Source: Proteus mirabilis ATCC 29906
Lineage (GTDB): Bacteria; Pseudomonadota; Gammaproteobacteria; Enterobacterales; Enterobacteriaceae
NCBI RefSeq assembly: GCF_000160755.1
Contig: NZ_GG668576.1
Coordinates: 1,074,308-1,138,307, forward strand
Length of the DNA: 64,000 nt
Direction of reading: 5' to 3'
Numbering within the stretch: position 1 is the first letter of the stretch; each line of letters starts with the position of its first letter. Shown here piece by piece: positions 16,865 through 27,400 of the stretch. The notes below the pieces were generated by a model, which saw nothing but the letters and a program-made list of their open reading frames with translations, was not told the DNA's origin and ran no database searches. The position numbers and the translations under genes are program-made.

Positions 16865-17678
16865 CCGTAACCAAAGCTTGTCGTTTTATGAAAATCACTC
16901 GGCAAGCCTATTACAAACGTCAAGATACGTCTGATAAACGGAAAAAATTAGATGCAATTATTGTTTGTGCGGTGAAATCTGAGCGAACTGTTCACCTCAC
17001 CCTAGGCTTGGGGTGCGAAAATTACACTTTCTTTTGAAACAAAAACAATTAATTATTGGTCGTAACCGATTATTTTCTTTGTTGAGAGAACACCGCTTAT
17101 TAGTGCCTAATAAGCGGTCATATCATCGAACAACACTGAGTCATCATCGATTTCATCGACATCCAAATTTAATTAAATCAGGGTTTATCCCTTCACAACC
17201 GGAACAACTGTGGGTTGCTGATATTACGTATTTATTTACACACGAAGGAGATACTTATTTAAGTCTGATCACCGATGCTTATTCGCGAAAAATAGTGGAT
17301 TATCATCTTGATGACAATATGAAAACAAAAGCCGTCAAGAAATCATTTGTACAAGCATTAAAAAAACGAAGTTCGACCACTCCCTTGATCCATCATTCAG
17401 ATCGAGGCTTACAATATTGTTCGACGGGGTATCAGGAAATCCATAAAAAACATAATATTCAATGTACTATGATGGATGGCTATGACTGTTATCAAAATGC
17501 ATTAACAGAGCGAGTCAATGGGATATCAAAAATGGAATATTTGTTAATAAAGCCGAGAAATTTAGAACAGGCTCGGAGGTTAGTTGAAGAATCAATACAT
17601 ATTTATAATGAAAGGCGACCCCATTTATCATTAAACTATAAAATGCCCAATGAGATTCATCGAGCATTTTATACCTGA
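16846..17678 (+). pseudogene. IS3-family transposase OrfB with 5-base insertion
   Basis: The DDE integrase part. In the -1 frame it starts TVEKLTVTKACRFMKITRQA and runs to KSERTVH. There five extra bases (CACCT repeated around 16993-17002) shift the frame; without them the sequence would read TVHPRLGVRKLHFLLKQ. From 17013 the remainder is open: the catalytic residues are in WVADITYL (D), HHSDRGLQY (D) and NALTERVNG (E), followed by HIYNERRPHLSLNYKMP. The catalytic core is preserved but the full protein cannot be made without frame correction. Confidence 0.85.
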
Positions 17679-17723
17679 AAAGTTGTCAACCTATATAAGG
17701 ACTAGTCATAGAGATGATGAATA

Positions 17724-17897
17724 TTATCCGAGGCTTACTGGCTTTACTCCTTTCTTCGGCCCGACCATATCCATGTCTTTTTCCTTCTGACCAACTTTGG
17801 CAAGTTTGTTGCCGTCGATGGAAGCCCAGAAGTCGAGAGAGCGTCTTACACTAGCCATAGCTTTACTAGAAGTGATTTTTCTATGTTGTTTGATCAT
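17724..17897 (-). CDS. Small basic protein, 57 residues, unknown
   Basis: An open frame with a good ribosome site (AGAGG seven bases before the ATG). It reads MIKQHRKITSSKAMASVRR, then LDFWASIDGNKLAKVG, and ends KKGVKPVSLG. It is lysine-rich, with no signal peptide or membrane segment. It is on the same strand as the 190-residue gene, 90 bases downstream of that gene's stop, and ends 16 bases from the IS3 right end. I do not recognise it. Confidence 0.45.
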   Translation of the reverse strand: MIKQHRKITSSKAMASVRRSLDFWASIDGNKLAKVGQKEKDMDMVGPKKGVKPVSLG

Positions 17898-17987
17898 CTT
17901 TAACCTCTTTAGCTACAGATCTTATGGGTAATATTACAACAAATGCTTTTATTAAACAAACAGCCCATCGACTGCTGCTTGAGATTG

Positions 17988-18560
17988 TCATTCTTCATCT
18001 GAGTCAATGCCATCCACTTTCAATTTTATGGTATTGAGGATGTCACACACATTTGCAGACATTTTTCTGTGGTCATGCCATACCTGGGCAAATCCGTAAC
18101 TCCTATAACGCGGTAGTGCATTTTCAGAAGGATCTTGAATATAAACGTCTTCAAGCTCCTCGAGCTGGCAGAAGGTAGTCGCGTAAATAAGTGCGATGAT
18201 CAACACGTTGCCTGTTAGGTCAGTATCTTCATCTAAAATGAAGTTTTCTAACATGCAAATTGAGAATTGCTCACGGCGACAGTCGAATTTACAAATGATA
18301 ACCGCCTGAAGCTGTTCTGGCTCTTCACGATCAATCAGCTTTAACGTTATATCCAGTATTCCGTCTTCAGCGTTACCGCTATAGGCCTGCATCGCCCATC
18401 GCCAGTTCAACTGGCTTTGTAAATTTACGTCTTCAATCAGGCGTCTCTCTTCATCGCTCAAAACGCCTACTGAGATATTAGTCCATCCAAGTCTTTCAAT
18501 AACTTCTTGTGTTGTTGTTAGGCATTGATCATGTATTTGCTGAATAGATAGGAAATTCAC
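17988..18560 (-). CDS. Uncharacterised protein with a faint GNAT-like C-terminus
   Basis: 190 acidic residues. The C-terminal half has a pattern seen in GNAT acetyltransferases: LIIALIYATTFCQLEELEDVYI then DPSENALPRYRSYGF, where the last words resemble the acceptor-side 'YRxYGF' strand. The acetyl-CoA loop (Q/RxxGxG/A) is not visible, so an enzyme role is doubtful. The start is a GTG at 18560 with AAAGGA 10 bases upstream. The 57-residue gene follows on the same strand. Codon use is more GC-rich than in the neighbouring helicase gene. Function unknown. Confidence 0.5.
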   Translation of the reverse strand: MNFLSIQQIHDQCLTTTQEVIERLGWTNISVGVLSDEERRLIEDVNLQSQLNWRWAMQAYSGNAEDGILDITLKLIDREEPEQLQAVIICKFDCRREQFSICMLENFILDEDTDLTGNVLIIALIYATTFCQLEELEDVYIQDPSENALPRYRSYGFAQVWHDHRKMSANVCDILNTIKLKVDGIDSDEE

Positions 18561-18747
18561 TTCATGTCGTCCTTTATCTTTTGTCCCACAGCAATTATAT
18601 CACTCAAGTGTGAAAGTTAGTGTGTTATTCTGACCTGCCCCCGCTATATGTGATTTTAGAGGTCTGACGTGACTATTCCCAGTTGATTGACACACGGCAT
18701 TGTTAGCAAGATTCAGGTCGATTCAATTACGAACGTCTGCTTTTCGC

Positions 18748-19267
18748 TGTGAGTTCAATCGGTGGATGCAACACACTGGTTAAATCGTTCTGCTGGTGAT
18801 TCATAACCTAGCGTTTTTCTTGGCCTCTCGTTGACAAGCTTTGGGTCTCAAGGCATTATCCCATGCTTTTTTATCCGCTTTCGCTGCACAGTAGTTGGTT
18901 AATCCACCATGTCTACGGATCTCACGACTAACAGTTGAAGGGGCTTTTGATATTTTTTTAGCTATCTCCCTGATACTGCACTTCTCTGCTAATCTTCTCG
19001 ATATTTCTTCTCTTTCATCAAGCGAAAGCGATAATCTGTGGCGTTTACGGGCGGGAGGACGGAAGCCACCCGTTTGATAAATAATGGGCATAATAGAAGA
19101 ATGGTATCTATCAAACATTCTTGCGATCTCATGTAAAGAATCACCTTGCTTATATCTGTCCCAAATAATCGCTTTTTGTTCAGGTGTATAGTAAATACGT
19201 TTTCTTGGCTTCATAACAATGCCCTCCTTATTTAAGGATAGCGTTGCATCGATTAATTGAACTCACA
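18748..19267 (-). mobile_element. Internally deleted IS30-family element
   Basis: 520 bp bounded by TGTGAGTTCAAT and its inverse ATTGAACTCACA, with further matching GATGCAAC inside both ends. The dinucleotide GC flanks both sides (18746-18747 and 19268-19269), fitting the 2-base duplication of IS30 elements. Only the transposase ends remain, so it cannot move by itself but could be mobilised in trans. Confidence 0.85.
18773..19214 (-). pseudogene. IS30-family transposase, catalytic core deleted
   Basis: The N-terminal 128 or so residues are intact: MKPRKRIYYTPEQKAIIWD, then helix-turn-helix segments (DSLHEIARMFDRYHSSI and CSIREIAKKISKAPSTVSREIRRHGG). After NALRPKA the frame jumps to the extreme C-terminus, read in another frame as KLVNERPRKTLGYESPAERF followed by NQCVAST. 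The DDE catalytic domain between them is gone. The open frame therefore ends out of frame at 18801. Confidence 0.85.
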
Positions 19268-19395
19268 GCTCTAAGCGGACATCGTGTCTTCGGGTATAGG
19301 TCATTTAGGACCAGAAGAGGAAGTTAACTGTTTTAGAAATCAATCTAATCAGTATAATATCTCTCAATTGATGAAATTTAGAACGGAAGAAATAA

Positions 19396-22300
19396 ATGAC
19401 GACAAGAGAGTATTTGCAAAAATCAATTTTTGAGTTGGAAGCAATATTCGAACGGTCGCACAATAATGCTAGTGAACTTGAACGACTATTGAACGAACTG
19501 GCCTTTCGAAACACAGCTAAGGCGCGAATGCTGACGACTAAAGTCGAACAAGCCCTAACTGCCGTTAACGATTGCAGTTTAGTCTCTATGCCTAGTTCCA
19601 CTCCATCAGAGCTTAATCCTAATTCAGTATTCACTCAATCATCCGAAGTTGTTGCCCACAATACACCCGAAATGACGGTACAACTAAAGCATAAACCTAC
19701 TCCAGACACAGACCAGCAAATTGAGCTAGGTTCGTTCCCGTCTTTCACTCCGTCTGGTAAGGCAAATGATGCGCCCGCGATATTGACTGCATGGACAGCA
19801 CTCGAAGCTCTGTCACCTCAAAGCTATAAGCGCCCAGAAGATATGGCAGCTGGTGACCGTTCTAGAGTTGCCCTATTGGATCGAGACATTCCATGGGGAC
19901 CAAATGCCCGCAGCAAGCCTAAGCATAAACTTTATTTCGAAATCATTCTCGGCGCTATCGCACTCGACAAGGCGACAGAGGAATTAGTCAAGGTTTTTGG
20001 TGAGGATGAGGAGCAATCAAGGCCGGATGGCAAGAAAGCGGCCATAGGCTCAATCTTGGTCGACAAGGAAGGCTTTGTTCTTGAAAATAACGGAGTCGCC
20101 GTTTCCAGTTTTGCTTGGGCGCTCAAACCAGCACTCGATCTGAAGCTTGGTAGCTTAGGAGCCTGGCCGAAAGTAGAACGGCACATTATCGAGTGTTTAG
20201 AGCAGATAGTTAGTCGCCATAACGAGGATGGAGAACCCTTACCGATCGATCTGGATACTATTATTAATGCTCATAGATGGCTTGTGTCACAATTCGATGT
20301 ACCCGAGCATTTGGTTGAACCACCTTCATTTGTAATCAAAGTATTTCATTATTTCAAGAACAAAACACCACCTGAGCCTTCGTTGCTGAATTCTTTCTAC
20401 CTTGAAGATCTTGACGAAGCAGTAAAATTGCTCGAAGCGGATAATGCAGGAATTGGTTTGCAACGTTACATGGGAATAGGCAGACCTAGCCAGAAAATCG
20501 ATGTGTTGTCCCCCGTTTCCGCAGTCGAGCCGTTCGTCGCACCGTCGCTCATACCGCAGGCTCGTTGGCCTTCACAAGGTGGTCACCCATTAGTGTTACT
20601 TCAACAGGCCGCTGTGAATGCGGCGCGTGTTGAGCTGGTTGATGCTCCAGGTATCATTGGCATAAATGGGCCACCGGGCACAGGAAAGACAACTCTTCTC
20701 CGAGATATCGTTGTTGGTTGCATTCTTGATCGAGCCACAGCTATGGTCGCCTTCAACAAACCACAGGATGCCTTTTCCACAACAGGCGAGAAGCAGGCAT
20801 TTGGCTCTAATGCTTTTCTGCATTTCTACAGGTTACATGAATCCTTGAAGGGCCATGAAATCGTCGTAGCATCCTCCAATAACAAAGCGGTCGAAAACGT
20901 CAGCAAAGAGCTTCCCCTCAAAGAAGCTAATGGACGCCATGAACAAATTGCCTATTTCCGATCCATCAGTGACTTAATTGCAAACCCCAAACGCACAGGC
21001 GCCTTCGAACCAGAGGATGCTACCCTATCCGAACCTATCGAGACCTGGGGATTGATTGCCGCCACACTTGGTAATAGCAGCAATCGAGGTAATTTCCAGC
21101 AAAATTTCTGGTGGAACGAGGACCGCGGTTTCCTTACCTACCTGAAAGCTGCTCGCGGAATGAACGTCATGCGTGAAATCAAGGATGAACAAACGGGAGC
21201 AATCATTGATCGAGTGATGCCTAGCGTAGTTATCAATGAGCAGCCCAGCACCAACAAAGCAGATGCCGCTGCCGCTTGGCAAAAAGCACGAACCATATTC
21301 CTTAAACTAAAGGAAACGATAGATACTGAAATAGCCAGTATCGAAAGTATGCGCCGAGATATTCAGGCACTCAAGGGAGCGACCATTGAACTTCAAAAAC
21401 TGGAACAGCTTCGTCCTAGTCTAAATGAAGCCCTCGAACAGACATACCAGATTGCTGAATCTGCCCATAGGGAACAGGAAAAGGCAAAGTCGCAAGTTGA
21501 GTTGAACAAGGCTTTGCTCGATAGCCATCTTGCTGGTCGCCCTGGTTTTTTCTCTCGCTTGTTCGGGACCACAGCTTGGAAGTCTTGGAAGTCGGCCTTG
21601 CAAAATCTCTCGGAAACCTTACAGCAGTCTGCCTCACAGATGCTGATTGTGAATGATGATCTTGAGCTTGCAAGAGCTAAGTGGAACAACGCTAAGTCCC
21701 AGTTACAACAACTAGAACATGAAATTTCAATTAAATGGCAGGTAGTAGAGAAATTGAAGGCAACAGCGACTCGGGCTCGAAATCTCATGGGTGACAGAGT
21801 TGTTGATGAGCAGTTTTTCGAGCGAGAGCACGAGGCTATCCACCTGACAGCACCATGGCTTCCCGATGAAATTCATCGCCTGCGTGAGGATCTCTTCGCC
21901 GCCGCCTTGGCTGTGCATAAAGCATTCATCGATGCTTCGGCTAACCACTTACAACACAATCTTGGGTTATTGATGTCGAACATGGTAGCTGGCGCATTTC
22001 AGTCTCCAGCTCACCGTAGACTTCTCCCTGACCTCTGGTCTAGCCTTTTTATGGTAGTACCTACAGTATCCACAACCTTCGCCTCCGTCCGGACGATGTT
22101 CGGAGATCTGCCTCCTGAAAGTATTGGCTGGCTTCTAGTCGATGAAGCGGGTCAAGCCGTTCCTCAGGCGGCAATTGGCGCTATCATGCGGGCAAAGCGT
22201 TCTATTGTAGTAGGCGATCCGTTGCAGATCCCGCCAGTAGTTTCTCTTCCTGAGAAGCTGAACGCTGCAATCTGCCAGTTTTTCAATATTGACCCGTTAG

Positions 22301-22989
22301 AATGGTCTGCCCCCACAGCATCTACGCAGACACTCGCGGATCAAGCATCACGCTTCAAATCCACATTCATCACGGACGCTGGTGATCGAGAGGTTGGATT
22401 ACCTCTCCTTGTTCACAGGCGCTGCCAGAATCCAATGTTCGATATCTCTAACGCTATTGCCTATTCAGGGCAAATGGTCCATGCCGTCAGACCTAAAAAA
22501 CCGGATTCTATTGGATCAACATTAGGACAATCACGCTGGTTCGACGTCAATGGCGATGCCGAGACGAAATGGTGCGCTGACGAGGGAGACATGGTTGTGC
22601 AAATGCTTAAAAAATTAGCGGCATCAGGCATTACAAATCCAGATGTCTTTATCATCACACCATTCAAGATCGTAGAACAGCAAATGCGTCGGCGTCTCAA
22701 CAGTGAGACAAGTCTGCTGAAGACGTTAGGTGTAAAGTTGGATGAATGGAGCCGTGATCGTGTAGGCACTATTCATACGTTCCAAGGCCGAGAGGCAGAC
22801 ACGGTTATCCTGCTACTGGGTGCTCCGAAAGCCAGTCAGCAAAGGGCTCGCCAGTGGGCAGCTAGCCCGCCAAACATTATTAATGTAGCCGTCTCACGGG
22901 CTAAGCAAAACCTATATGTGGTGGGTTCAGCTGTTGCATGGGCTGGGGCAGGAACTAGTCTGCAGGTCCTACAACGGCAATTAGCATAA
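19396..22989 (+). CDS. Large Upf1-like SF1 helicase/AAA ATPase
   Basis: 1197 residues. The C-terminal two thirds are an SF1 (Upf1/Dna2-like) helicase: Walker A GPPGTGKT (425-432), motif II VDEAGQ (about 915-920), VGDPLQIPPVV, then HRRCQNPMFDISN, and motifs V-VI GTIHTFQGREADTV and NVAVSRAKQNLYVVG. A coiled coil sits between motifs I and II (about 630-780). The N-terminal 400 residues are not recognised. The ATG is preceded by CGGAAGAAATAA. Codon use is clearly GC-richer than the AT-rich helicase at 12425-15487, indicating separate acquisition. Such solitary giant helicases occur in defence islands; function here is inferred. It sits between the IS30 scar and an FtsK-like fragment. Confidence 0.8.
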   Translation: MTTREYLQKSIFELEAIFERSHNNASELERLLNELAFRNTAKARMLTTKVEQALTAVNDCSLVSMPSSTPSELNPNSVFTQSSEVVAHNTPEMTVQLKHKPTPDTDQQIELGSFPSFTPSGKANDAPAILTAWTALEALSPQSYKRPEDMAAGDRSRVALLDRDIPWGPNARSKPKHKLYFEIILGAIALDKATEELVKVFGEDEEQSRPDGKKAAIGSILVDKEGFVLENNGVAVSSFAWALKPALDLKLGSLGAWPKVERHIIECLEQIVSRHNEDGEPLPIDLDTIINAHRWLVSQFDVPEHLVEPPSFVIKVFHYFKNKTPPEPSLLNSFYLEDLDEAVKLLEADNAGIGLQRYMGIGRPSQKIDVLSPVSAVEPFVAPSLIPQARWPSQGGHPLVLLQQAAVNAARVELVDAPGIIGINGPPGTGKTTLLRDIVVGCILDRATAMVAFNKPQDAFSTTGEKQAFGSNAFLHFYRLHESLKGHEIVVASSNNKAVENVSKELPLKEANGRHEQIAYFRSISDLIANPKRTGAFEPEDATLSEPIETWGLIAATLGNSSNRGNFQQNFWWNEDRGFLTYLKAARGMNVMREIKDEQTGAIIDRVMPSVVINEQPSTNKADAAAAWQKARTIFLKLKETIDTEIASIESMRRDIQALKGATIELQKLEQLRPSLNEALEQTYQIAESAHREQEKAKSQVELNKALLDSHLAGRPGFFSRLFGTTAWKSWKSALQNLSETLQQSASQMLIVNDDLELARAKWNNAKSQLQQLEHEISIKWQVVEKLKATATRARNLMGDRVVDEQFFEREHEAIHLTAPWLPDEIHRLREDLFAAALAVHKAFIDASANHLQHNLGLLMSNMVAGAFQSPAHRRLLPDLWSSLFMVVPTVSTTFASVRTMFGDLPPESIGWLLVDEAGQAVPQAAIGAIMRAKRSIVVGDPLQIPPVVSLPEKLNAAICQFFNIDPLEWSAPTASTQTLADQASRFKSTFITDAGDREVGLPLLVHRRCQNPMFDISNAIAYSGQMVHAVRPKKPDSIGSTLGQSRWFDVNGDAETKWCADEGDMVVQMLKKLAASGITNPDVFIITPFKIVEQQMRRRLNSETSLLKTLGVKLDEWSRDRVGTIHTFQGREADTVILLLGAPKASQQRARQWAASPPNIINVAVSRAKQNLYVVGSAVAWAGAGTSLQVLQRQLA

Positions 22990-23411
22990 TCAGCCTGACA
23001 ATATACGGGTTGGTATTCAATAATGGATGCCAACTCGTAACTAATTTTCAACTTACGTCAGTAATGGGCTAAACGCGCTGTGTTAGAAGTGTTAATCCAG
23101 AAATAATAGATACTCCGTACCGTGCATTTCCGATTTAATGGTTGCATACCAATGATGATGCTCCAGTCAAGATTTTGTCTTTCAGGTGGGATCAGAGAAA
23201 AAGTAAACTGGATGTGGGCAGACAATAGTACCGGTTAATTTTACAAGTCACCAGAGGGGGCTGGAGGTTTTCATGTCAGTTTTATTAGAAGTGGGCACAA
23301 CATCCTAATTTTACTCAGACCAAACTGTCAAACTTAGTTAGTTTCTAACAACAAAGCCTGCCAATTCAAGTCTGAGCTAATACAGTCTCAAATAAATCAA
23401 AAAATCCTAGG
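22990..23411. other. Intergenic stretch without a recognised gene
   Basis: About 420 bases between the SF1 helicase and the 241-residue gene. I see no open frame longer than a dozen codons with support, no hairpin with a T-tract and no repeat. It may be decayed coding sequence. Confidence 0.6.
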
Positions 23412-24137
23412 TTATTTTTTCTTCCAATACACTGTTGGATCGATAGCAAATGGGTTAGGTTTTAATCTAACCATTTTTCGTCCATTAGTATTATCGAACC
23501 ATTTATTCAATCCAGTAATTTGAGACGGAGTCAATGCTAGTTTAGCATGAAGATAACTCCGCAGACTTTCAACATAGCTTAAATCCTTTTCCTGATTATC
23601 TTGAATAAATTGATTGATCCAAAATTCACAAGCATAAAAAGCCTGCAAATTTTTAAGTGAATATTCTGGAAAAGAGTTACTGTCTATTAATTTGTACAAA
23701 AAAATAAAATCGTTATCTGTTAAGCTAGCCAATTGATATCGTCTATAAATAGCATCAAGTTTACTGTATTTAATTTTAGGGATACTTTGAAGTTTTTGAA
23801 CACGCAATAACAGATATGCGATAGCGTTTTGTTTGCTATGTTCATCTATTGTAGAAGCAACTCTCACTTTCCCGTCGTTACCTTTAAGCCGAGAACTTGA
23901 TGCTGCCCCATCGTCTTCACTATCAGGTTCTAAACATCCCTTCGTCAGATCAGGTACTTTTTCCTCTGGATTACTAACATAATCAGGATTGCGCGCACAA
24001 TTAGGACCGGAGAACCTTTCGTTACCTTCATTATCAACAACGACATATCCCTTACCTGATGTGATATAGTGCGTTTTGCTACCGAAAACACAAGCACAAC
24101 GCTCAGTGAAATCAATACGAACAACTTTCCATAACAT
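23412..24137 (-). CDS. Uncharacterised 241-residue protein, possibly the 3' part of a frameshifted gene
   Basis: The N-terminal 75 residues look compact (TERCACVFGSKTHYITSGKG, YVVVDNEGNERFSGPNCARN, EEKVPDLTKGC). An acidic/serine linker then leads to a helical C-terminal domain (about 95-241) with LTPSQITGLNKWFDN near the end. No family recognised. The frame stays open 15 codons upstream of the ATG and overlaps an FtsK-like frame in another phase. No clear ribosome site precedes the ATG. Either this gene is separate or a frameshift near 24150 joins both parts. Confidence 0.5.
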   Translation of the reverse strand: MLWKVVRIDFTERCACVFGSKTHYITSGKGYVVVDNEGNERFSGPNCARNPDYVSNPEEKVPDLTKGCLEPDSEDDGAASSSRLKGNDGKVRVASTIDEHSKQNAIAYLLLRVQKLQSIPKIKYSKLDAIYRRYQLASLTDNDFIFLYKLIDSNSFPEYSLKNLQAFYACEFWINQFIQDNQEKDLSYVESLRSYLHAKLALTPSQITGLNKWFDNTNGRKMVRLKPNPFAIDPTVYWKKK

Positions 24138-24346
24138 AGAGCTACTCCCACGGTAATAGAATTCTTGCCTTTTATCCCTCTACCCAATTCGATTCTAAAG
24201 AGTGTAAATGTTGCGCCTTCATCATAACTGACAACCTCACCTTTTATTTGATATTGCAAAAAGCAAGACTCAATCGCTTGGGCCATTATGTCTAGTTCTT
24301 GAGGTGACCAGCAAAGCTCAGAGGTATGAATAAACGGTTGTGCCAT
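24138..24346 (-). pseudogene. FtsK alpha-domain-like fragment
   Basis: ATG at 24346 with GGGAGG just upstream. About 65 residues read like the start of an FtsK/SpoIIIE alpha domain: a helix (LDIMAQAIESCFLQYQIKG) then EVVSYDEGATFTLFRIELG and RGIKGKN, as in 'GxVxxxxxGPxxTxFEIxLxxGVK'. After that the frame continues to 23945 but loses any FtsK character and overlaps the 241-residue frame by about 190 bases, so it is probably noise. The motor domain is absent. Likely debris of a conjugative or mobile element. Confidence 0.4.
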
Positions 24347-24415
24347 CAATTCCTCCCATCTAGGTGTGTTAATTCAGTAAATTAGAGTCACCTTCGATAT
24401 TTCAGCGATTACCAA

Positions 24416-27400
24416 TCACCCCAATTGATATTTCTTAAAGTTCTCGGCTTGTTCCAGTACACTTTTATATACTTCGTCATTCGCCACTGGAGGGAAACCA
24501 TAACGGTGTAATAACAAAATCAAGTCAACTTTCAGCTTCGCTTTAATATCTTCCCGGTTGCTCCAGTCAGGGTATTGTGTGCTGTCATCGACAATAAGTT
24601 TCATGTCCTTAGCAAGTGCCAGCATTTTGTCGTCATCGTAGGTGAAATCGTATTTCTGGCACATATGCTGCAAAATATCGAGGAAGGCTTTCTCCTCCAT
24701 ATCGATGCCGATATCCTCAAACGACATCATTTCTGCCTTGATGTCATAAATCATATCCGCCATTTGTGCAGTGAAATCGTCGAACTCTTCGCCATTGAGC
24801 ACATCATTTTCTTTGCGTTGGTTATACTGCTCAACCAATGCTTGGAATCGCTTGGAGAAATTAATTCCTTGCAGCTGATTGACCTTTTGGAAATCACTAA
24901 TGGCCTTTTGAAGCATCTTTTGCAACAGTTGCATTTTGGTATTCGGCAACTTGATTTTATTGATACGAGCCATGTATTCATCATCAAAAATATCGATATT
25001 TTCAGCTTTTTCATCCCCTAAAGTGAAGATCTCTTCCACGCCTTCGGCTTTAAGGGCTTCCGCTATCATCTCACGTACTTTTTGATTCATCTGCGCCGTA
25101 TCTGGGGCATCACCTTTGGTTAATTTATAGACTATAGAGCGTACAGCCAAATAAAAATGGATATGTTCACGTTCATCTTGGGTGATATCTTCACTGCCCA
25201 CGCAAATATCATAAGCGGCTTTCAACCGCTTTACTAAGCCCATAAAGCGCAGTTCAATTTTCTTGGTTTGCAGGACAAACTCAGCCGCCCGATTAAGGCA
25301 GTCTAATTGCCGTGTTGGCGAGCCTGAAAAGTAATCGCGACTATCGAATTGATGAAATACCTGTGAAAGTAAATGGAGATGATTACGAACTTCAACGATA
25401 GACTGCTGTATATCTTCAAAGTTAGACTTATCGGCTTTAGAATACATCGCCAGCGCCATATTCATACGGCTTTTAATTCCGATATAGTCAACAACCAGCC
25501 CCTTCTCTTTCCCCTCAAAACGACGATTCACTCGAGAAATGGTTTGAATAAGGTTATGCTTTTGCAGCGGCTTATCGATATAGATGGTATCTAGCTCAGG
25601 CACATCAAAGCCCGTCAGCCACATATCCACCACAATGGCGATTTTAAAGTTGGATTTCGGGTTCTTAAACTGTTTATCTAACTCTCTGCGGTAGTCTTTT
25701 GTTCCCAGTAAGTTATACATCGCCTCATGATCATCTTTCCCACGAGTCATCACCATATTGACCATTGGTAAAGGCATTAACTCGCTTTTCTCTTGTTCGG
25801 TGAGTTCCACACCGTCAATTGCCTGTTTCGCTTCAAACCACTCTGGCCGTTGTAATTTTAGGTTCTGATAAAACGCATAAGCTATATCACGGCTAGCACA
25901 AACCACCATCGCTTTCCCTTTGATGGTAGAACCTTCTTCTACTCGTTTTTCATAATGTTGCGCAAAATCTTTCGCTAACGCATCAATACGATCAGGATCA
26001 CCCAAAATAGAGTTCATGTTCGCCATGGCTTTTTTGCTTTCTTCTATCTGATATTCGCTAGTGCCTTGGGCTTCACATTCTTGATAATAACGTTCGATCT
26101 CTTCCAGTTTGCTGTTATCAAGGGCAATTTTAGCCGCACGCCCTTCGTACACAATGCGCACGGTGATTTCATCATTTACCGACTCGGTCATGGTGTAGCT
26201 ATCGATAGTTTCCCCGAAGACATCTAAGGTGGCATCGATAGGCGTTCCGGTAAAACCAACGTAAGTAGCATTCGGCAGTGAATCATGTAGATATTTAGCA
26301 AAGCCGTAGGTCTTTTTAACCGTACCGTCTTCTTGGTTGATGATGATTTTTTGGTCGAGATTGATTTGGCTACGGTGAGCTTCATCTGAGATACAGATAA
26401 TATTACTGCGCTCAGAAAGCAGTTGGATATCTTCAGTAAATTTATGAATAGTGGTGAGGAATACCCCGCCACTAGCACGCCCTGCTAGCTTATCACGTAA
26501 ATCTTGGCGACTGGTGACGGGCACAATAATTTCATCGCCAATAAAAGCTTTTGCATTGCAAAACTGTTTTGCCAACTGTTCATCAAGATCAGTGCGATCA
26601 GTGATTAAAATAATCGTTGGGCTGGCAAAATCGACGCTTTTCATCAATAGACGCGCTAAAAACTGCATGGTGTAGCTTTTACCACACCCTGTGGCGCCAA
26701 AGTAGGTGCCCCCTTTACCACTACCACCGATATTTTCACCATCCGCAGTGATCTGTTTACGCTCTTTCTCAATGTTGTAATAGAGCTTACGAGCCGCGTA
26801 ATACTGTGGGTAGCGGCAGCACACTTTCACTTCATGCTTACTGGTATCTGGGAAGAAAACAAAGTTTTTTAGTACGTCCAATAAACGAGCAGGATGGAAT
26901 AACCCTTCAATTAAGGTGTACAGGCCGTTGATGCCCTGCTTTTCCGTTGATTCGTTGCCGTTAATTTTACGCCATGCGTAGTAGAATTCATAAGGGGCAA
27001 ATAGATTACCCATCTTGTTATTCACGCCATCGCTCAAGATACACAAGGCGTTATAGACAAATAACTTGGGAATATCGCGACGATAACGCACACAAAGCTG
27101 TGTCCATGCATCAAATAGCGTTGCCTCTTCCTCACGCACTGCCGATTTGAATTCAAAGACCACCAGCGGTAGCCCATTGACGTATAAAATCGCATCAGGG
27201 ATGCGCAGTTGCACCCCGCCGTCTCGCGCCTGACCTTCTATTTCTAACTGATTAACTAGCCGATAGCGATTATTATCTGCTACGGATAGCTCGACTTCCC
27301 CTGCAAATAACCTCTCTAACTGAGAGGGCAAGGTTTGAGTATCGATAAGTTCGATATATAGGTCTTTTTGGTTGCGATCTTCACGCTTAAGTAAAAAGCC

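Larger units (their letters stand above)
16410..17708 (+). mobile_element. IS3-family (IS150-like) insertion sequence, inactivated
   Basis: 1299 bp. The left end TGACCCGTCCTAAATA and the inverted right end TGACTAGTCCTTATATA are imperfect inverted repeats; both continue to TTGACA(A)CTTTTC. Two overlapping transposase frames lie inside. Two defects are visible: an amber codon in orfA (16748-16750) and a 5-base insertion in orfB near 16993. The flanking trinucleotides differ (ATC left, TAG right), so no target duplication is left and the flanks were probably rearranged after insertion. Confidence 0.9.

Noticed and set aside
21393-21788. Minus-strand frames of up to 131 codons within the SF1 helicase gene
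   Set aside because: Antisense shadows of a GC-richer coding sequence with strong helicase motifs on the plus strand.
23265-23310. An 11-codon frame with a GGAGG site downstream of the SF1 helicase
   Set aside because: Too short, no conservation evidence and no following gene to support a leader peptide.
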